Assembly (NCBI GenBank): GCA_905233145.1 | Contig: CAJODI010000003.1 | Location: 1 to 44,872, forward strand | From: an uncultured Ruminococcus sp. | GTDB lineage: Bacteria; Bacillota; Clostridia; Oscillospirales; Acutalibacteraceae | Length of the DNA: 44,872 bases | Direction: 5' to 3' | Part shown: one piece after another, positions 40,908 through 44,872 of the stretch | Layout of the letters: every line of letters begins with the position of its first letter | How positions within the stretch are numbered: position 1 is the stretch's first letter | The notes under the pieces: model-generated | Told to the model about the DNA's origin: nothing | The model's input: only the letters and a program-made list of their open reading frames with translations | Databases searched by the model: none | Translations under genes and position numbers: made by a program

Positions 40908-42490
40908 TAAGACTGAGCAACATTAAAATACCACTCGGCTACGACAGCAACACTCTGGTAAAAGCAGCCGCAAAGCAGCTTAGAATTGACAAAGGCGCGA
41001 TCAAAACAGCAACGCTCTGCCGCCGTTCGGTTGACGCGCGAAAAAAAGACAATATATTCTTTATCTGCGCCCTCGACGTTGAGCTGAATACAAACGAGGA
41101 CAAAATCCTGCGAAAAGCCAAAAACGCCGCCAAGGTCGCTCCCTACTCATACTCCGCGCCCAAATGGAACGGCGGCGCGCGCCCTTTGGTGGTCGGAATG
41201 GGCCCGGCAGGCTTGTTTGCCGCGCTGATTCTGGCTCAAAGCGGAGCAAACCCGATTGTGATCGAGCGAGGCAGGGACGTTGACCGCCGCACCGATGACG
41301 TAAACCTTTTCTGGAAAAGCGGACAGCTCAGCGAGATTTCAAACGTACAGTTCGGCGAGGGCGGCGCAGGCGCGTTTTCGGACGGAAAGCTGACCACCGG
41401 CACAAAGGATCATCGTCAGCGTAAGGTGCTTGAGGAATTTGTGCGCCACGGCGCGCCCGAAGAAATCCTCTATAACGCCAAGCCGCATATCGGCACAGAT
41501 AAGCTAAAGCCTACCGTAAAGCATTTGAGAGAAGAAATAATCCGACTGGGCGCAATCGTGCTTTTTGAAACAAAGCTCAGCGGCTTTTGTGTAAAAGACG
41601 GTGCAGTTTGCGCCGCCGAAATTGAGCGCGAAGGAAAAACGGAGCTTATTGAAACCGACAAAATCATCCTCGCGATCGGTCACAGCGCGAGAGACACGCT
41701 CGAAATGCTCGATAAAAAAAAGCTCCCGATGGAAGCCAAGCCGTTCTCCGTCGGCGCGAGGATAGAGCACCTAAGAGAAAAAATCGACAAGGCTCAGTAC
41801 GGAAGCTTTGCGAATCATAAAAAATTGGGCGCGGCGCCCTACAAGCTAAGCGCGCACCTTAAGAACGGCAGAGGCGTCTACACCTTTTGTATGTGTCCGG
41901 GCGGAACGGTCGTCAATGCCTCAAGCGAAAATGAAATGCTATGCACCAACGGAATGAGTGAGTTCGCCCGAAACGAAATCAATTCTAATTCCGCTCTTTT
42001 GGTAGGCGTAAATCCGAATGATTACGGCTCGGACAAGCCGCTTGCCGGAATTGAATTTCAGCGTGGGCTTGAAAAAGCAGCGTTTATTATGGGCGGAGAG
42101 AACTATTACGCCCCGGCTCAAAGGCTGTGCGACTTTATCTCGAACCGAAAAACAACTGTATTCGGCGAGGTCACTCCAAGCATAAAGCCCGGCTTCACCG
42201 CATGTAATCTCAACGAAATTTTGCCTGATTTTGTAAGCAGCTCGATGAGAGAGGGTGTTTTGGCAATGGGAAAAGCTCTTTGCGGCTTTGACGACGGAGA
42301 CGCTGTGCTGACCGGAATTGAAGCGCGAAGCTCTTCACCTGTCAGGATAATGCGCGACCCCGAAACCCTTGAATCGGTCGGAGTGCGCGGACTTTATCCC
42401 TGCGGAGAAGGCGCAGGCTACGCCGGAGGAATCATTTCCGCAGCGGTAGACGGAATAAAATGCGCAGAAATGGTTATTTTAAAGAATTAA
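40904..42490 (+). CDS. FAD-dependent dehydrogenase of the COG2509 type
   Basis: This 528-aa flavoprotein has a short N-terminal ferredoxin-like region (about 1-90: IRLSNIKIPLGYDSNTL, AAKQLRID). The FAD fold VVGMGPAGLFAALILAQSG follows, then IERGRDVDRR, FGEGGAGAFSDGKLTTG, FCMCPGGTVVNASSE, and YPCGEGAGYAGGIISAAVDG near the C-terminus. The family is widespread in Firmicutes with no assigned reaction. Its end overlaps the convergent PHP gene by 4 bases. Confidence 0.92.
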   Translation: MIRLSNIKIPLGYDSNTLVKAAAKQLRIDKGAIKTATLCRRSVDARKKDNIFFICALDVELNTNEDKILRKAKNAAKVAPYSYSAPKWNGGARPLVVGMGPAGLFAALILAQSGANPIVIERGRDVDRRTDDVNLFWKSGQLSEISNVQFGEGGAGAFSDGKLTTGTKDHRQRKVLEEFVRHGAPEEILYNAKPHIGTDKLKPTVKHLREEIIRLGAIVLFETKLSGFCVKDGAVCAAEIEREGKTELIETDKIILAIGHSARDTLEMLDKKKLPMEAKPFSVGARIEHLREKIDKAQYGSFANHKKLGAAPYKLSAHLKNGRGVYTFCMCPGGTVVNASSENEMLCTNGMSEFARNEINSNSALLVGVNPNDYGSDKPLAGIEFQRGLEKAAFIMGGENYYAPAQRLCDFISNRKTTVFGEVTPSIKPGFTACNLNEILPDFVSSSMREGVLAMGKALCGFDDGDAVLTGIEARSSSPVRIMRDPETLESVGVRGLYPCGEGAGYAGGIISAAVDGIKCAEMVILKN

Positions 42491-43305
42491 AAGCTAACCA
42501 TAATAGGCTCGTGCTTAACGTAATATGCGTATTCGCCGAGCCCTGCACGCTTTGCGACATCTATTCCCTGTTCAAGCCCCTTGCCCACAAATTCAACGCT
42601 GTGGGCGTCTGTGCCTATTGTGATCAGTCTGCCGCCAAGCTCGCGGTATCTTTTAACAAGGTCAATATCGGGCAAAGTGGTTCCAAGCTCCTTAAAAAGC
42701 CCGGAAACATTTATTTCAAGTGATTTATTATTCTTTATCAGAATTTTAAAAATCTCGTCGATCTGCGCCGAATACGGTGACAGATCCGGAAGCGAACCAA
42801 AGGTCGCCTTGATATACCTAAGAGGATAGGTGATATGCGCAAGGCTGTCAAAGTGCGGAAAACCGGCAGTCTCGATAAGCTCGTCAAAATATTTTTTAAG
42901 CACCTCGGCAACGTCAACGGTTTTGTAGTCCATATAATAAAAATCGCGGTAAGAGCGGATATTGTGAACCGAAGCCAGCACAAAGTCATACTCGCCGTAA
43001 GCAAGAGCGCGCCTTGTAAGCTCCGGCTCATGCATAGGCTCACCCAGCTCAAGTCCGGTAAGCACCCTAAGCCTTCCTCCGTATTTCAATCTTGCAGCTC
43101 GCGCATCGTAAATCGACTGTGGGATAAGCTCGTCAAAGCAGCCGAACTCGCAGTTTGCGCCAAGCCCGATGCACGGAGCCTCGCAGTGATCGGTCACCGC
43201 CAAAACCTCTACTCCTCGCGAAATCGCCGCACGGCACATTTCGTCAACCGAGTTTTCGGCGTCAAAAGAATTATTGGAATGAGTATGCATATCGCAAAGC
43301 AACAT
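42487..43305 (-). CDS. PHP-domain histidinol-phosphatase family protein
   Basis: The 272-aa PHP fold has DMHTHSNNSFDAENSVDEM at the start, VTDHCEAPC, a glutamate in LTGLELGEP, ASVHNIR, FDSLAHITYP and ITIGTDAHSVEFVG. Together these give the metal-binding histidines and aspartates. Members hydrolyse histidinol phosphate (HisK/HisJ) or related phosphate esters. It stands alone, away from his genes, so histidine synthesis is likely but not proven. Confidence 0.9.
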   Translation of the reverse strand: MLLCDMHTHSNNSFDAENSVDEMCRAAISRGVEVLAVTDHCEAPCIGLGANCEFGCFDELIPQSIYDARAARLKYGGRLRVLTGLELGEPMHEPELTRRALAYGEYDFVLASVHNIRSYRDFYYMDYKTVDVAEVLKKYFDELIETAGFPHFDSLAHITYPLRYIKATFGSLPDLSPYSAQIDEIFKILIKNNKSLEINVSGLFKELGTTLPDIDLVKRYRELGGRLITIGTDAHSVEFVGKGLEQGIDVAKRAGLGEYAYYVKHEPIMVSF

Positions 43306-43378
43306 AAAAATCCTTCCTTCAAGTCAAATTCAAACACCCAAATCATACCACAACAAGAACATTAATTCAAGTTTTAGC

Positions 43379-43407
43379 TTTACAATATACAACTAAAATT
43401 ATATAAT
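43379..43407 (+). promoter_or_regulatory. Promoter of the ACT/UPF0210 operon
   Basis: TTTACA (43379-43384) and TATAAT (43402-43407) with a 17-base spacer, about 30 bases before the ACT gene. Confidence 0.75.
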
Positions 43408-43437
43408 AAGTTAAAGAAATAAAAACGGAGGCAAACC

Positions 43438-43707
43438 ATGAAAGCAATAATAACCGTAATCGGCAAGGACGCCGTTGGAATTTTGGCAAAGGTATCGGAC
43501 ACCTGCGCGCGCTCGAGCGTTAATATAGTTGAGGTGACCCAGAGCGTATTGCAGGATATGTTCGCAATGATAATGCTGGTTGAAATCGACAAATCGACCA
43601 TCAGCTTTGACAAGCTCAGAGAGGAGCTTGATAAGGTCGGCGAGGAAACCGCGACCAAAATCCACCTTATGCACGAGGACATCTTCAACAGTATGCACCG
43701 CATATAA
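43438..43707 (+). CDS. ACT-domain protein (UPF0237 type)
   Basis: The 89-aa protein is a single ACT domain (KAIITVIGKDAVGILAKVSDTCARSSVNIVEVTQSVL) with a C-terminal helical tail ending MHRI. ACT domains bind amino acids or other small ligands. In many Firmicutes this gene is paired with the UPF0210 gene, as here (28-base gap), so it may regulate that partner. ACGGAGG precedes the ATG. Confidence 0.93.
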   Translation: MKAIITVIGKDAVGILAKVSDTCARSSVNIVEVTQSVLQDMFAMIMLVEIDKSTISFDKLREELDKVGEETATKIHLMHEDIFNSMHRI

Positions 43708-43735
43708 CCGCATTTAAGCCGAAAGGAAAGTCAAA

Positions 43736-44872
43736 ATGTTAGAAACCAAGGATATACTTGAAACCATAAATATGATCGACAACGAAAACCTTGACGTCAG
43801 GACCGTCACAATGGGGATTTCGCTGCTCGACTGCATGGACGAGGATATAGACAAGGCTTGCCAAAAGGTATACGACAAGGTTTGCCGCTCGGCAAAGGAT
43901 CTTGTAAAAACCGGCGAGGATATCGAAAACGAATACGGAATACCGATCATCAACAAGCGAATTTCGGTCACTCCAATCGGTATGATAGCCGCGCCCTGCC
44001 AGAGCAAGAACGTTGTAAAATTCGCCAAAGCCCTTGACAAAGCTGCAAAGGAGCTTGGAGTAAACTTTATCGGCGGCTACTCCGCGCTGGTTCAAAAGGG
44101 CTTTGCAAGCGGAGACTACGCTCTGATTGAGAGCATTCCGCAGGCTCTAAGCGAAACAGAGCTTGTCTGCTCGTCTGTAAACATCGGCTCGACCAAAGCC
44201 GGAATCAATATGGACGCGGTAAAAATGATGGGCAAAATCGTAAGGCAAACCGCCGAGATCACCGCAGACCGCGACTGTATCGGCGCGGCAAAGCTGGTTG
44301 TATTCTGCAACGCGCCGGAGGACAATCCGTTTATGGCAGGAGCGTTTCACGGCGTGGGCGAAGCCGACACCGTGATCAACGTCGGCGTTTCGGGACCCGG
44401 CGTAGTGAGGGCGGCGCTTGCAAAGCACGGCGCAGGAAAAAACATCACCGAAATCGCGGACATGGTCAAAAAAACCGCCTTCAAAATCACCCGAATGGGT
44501 CAGCTTGTTGCCAAGGAAGCAAGCAAAAGGCTCTGCGTTCCGTTCGGAATAGTTGACCTTTCCCTCGCGCCGACCCCGGCTGTGGGCGACAGCGTAGCCT
44601 ATATTCTTGAGGAAATGGGGCTTGAAGCCTGCGGCTGCCACGGCACGACCGCCGCGCTCGCGCTGCTCAACGACGCGGTAAAAAAGGGCGGCGTAATGGC
44701 TTCAAGTCACGTTGGCGGACTGAGCGGAGCGTTCATCCCGGTGTCGGAGGACGCAGGAATGATAGCCGCTGCGGAGAACGATTATCTTGACATCACCAAG
44801 CTCGAATCAATGACCGCCGTTTGCTCGGTAGGACTTGATATGATCGTGGTTCCGGGCGACACCACCCCGGAG
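43736..44872 (+). CDS. UPF0210/PFL family protein (C-terminus outside window)
   Basis: The ATG at 43736 has AAAGGAAAG upstream; 379 residues are visible of about 450 expected. Signatures are [69 protein letters not shown] and [14 protein letters not shown]. Structures of this family resemble pyruvate-formate-lyase-like ten-stranded barrels, but no radical or activating enzyme is nearby and the reaction is unknown. The frame is still open at the window end. Confidence 0.94.
   Translation, partial: MLETKDILETINMIDNENLDVRTVTMGISLLDCMDEDIDKACQKVYDKVCRSAKDLVKTGEDIENEYGIPIINKRISVTPIGMIAAPCQSKNVVKFAKALDKAAKELGVNFIGGYSALVQKGFASGDYALIESIPQALSETELVCSSVNIGSTKAGINMDAVKMMGKIVRQTAEITADRDCIGAAKLVVFCNAPEDNPFMAGAFHGVGEADTVINVGVSGPGVVRAALAKHGAGKNITEIADMVKKTAFKITRMGQLVAKEASKRLCVPFGIVDLSLAPTPAVGDSVAYILEEMGLEACGCHGTTAALALLNDAVKKGGVMASSHVGGLSGAFIPVSEDAGMIAAAENDYLDITKLESMTAVCSVGLDMIVVPGDTTPE

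Noticed and set aside
39690..42490. Bile-acid conversion cluster because of the BaiN-family protein
   Set aside because: BaiN-like flavoproteins are widespread; no other bai genes are present.
42835..43365. 176-codon plus-strand frame over the PHP phosphatase gene
   Set aside because: Antisense to a well-conserved enzyme; no ribosome site or recognisable domain.

Overview
The window looks like a chromosome segment of a gut-type, spore-lineage Firmicute, most likely Oscillospiraceae/Ruminococcaceae. The reasons are strong AGGAGG-type ribosome sites, near-consensus sigma-A promoters with 17-base spacers, secreted proteins rich in fibronectin type III repeats, a cohesin-like surface protein, a SpoIVFB-like protease, a reverse rubrerythrin (anaerobic oxidative defence) and normal use of TGA as stop. 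No rRNA, tRNA, CRISPR array or complete insertion sequence was seen.

Layout. 1-12.4 kb, almost all minus strand: a secreted fibronectin-repeat protein that at the window edge reads in frame into an NRPS adenylation domain; an 85-aa protein; an EF-G paralogue; ilvD; an operon of MBOAT acyltransferase, DHHW/AlgJ-like protein and G5 lipoprotein; and a fibronectin-transglutaminase protein. 12.5-19.7 kb, minus strand: a SIR2-TPR protein, a calcium/manganese-type P-type ATPase, and a very AT-rich TIR-(Sll1717-like) ATPase gene preceded by a yybP-ykoY manganese riboswitch with a perfect consensus promoter. 19.6-22.1 kb: an rRNA methylation operon. 22.2-25.0 kb: a 37-aa Asn/Gln-rich protein, a LUD protein, an amidase, and rubrerythrin followed by a signal-peptidase-like lipoprotein lacking its serine. 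25.1-30.6 kb: a divergent LysR gene and an operon of ketoacyl synthase, acyl-CoA ligase, thioesterase, thioredoxin and cohesin-like protein. 30.8-38.8 kb: an esterase, a radical-SAM trio, an M50 protease pair, and MATE/VanZ genes. 38.9-44.9 kb: a transporter with a structured leader, two flavoproteins, a PHP phosphatase, an ACT protein and a UPF0210 protein cut by the window end.

The most interesting point is at 14.3-19.7 kb. A manganese riboswitch normally sits directly in front of a P-type ATPase of the kind encoded at 14322-16934. Here an AT-rich TIR-ATPase gene, which looks like an immune protein, lies between them, and a SIR2-TPR gene follows the pump. The simplest reading is that a defence gene was inserted behind the metal sensor. 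The insertion would place the defence gene under manganese control and separate the pump from its switch; the pump has a candidate promoter of its own in the new gap.

Other signs of rearrangement are a 64-base copy of the rubrerythrin 3' end flanking the inserted lipoprotein gene, a dispersed family of intergenic hairpins with a GGCAATACCGCA core including one palindrome of about 160 bases, and the fibronectin-NRPS junction at the left edge, which may be an assembly artefact.
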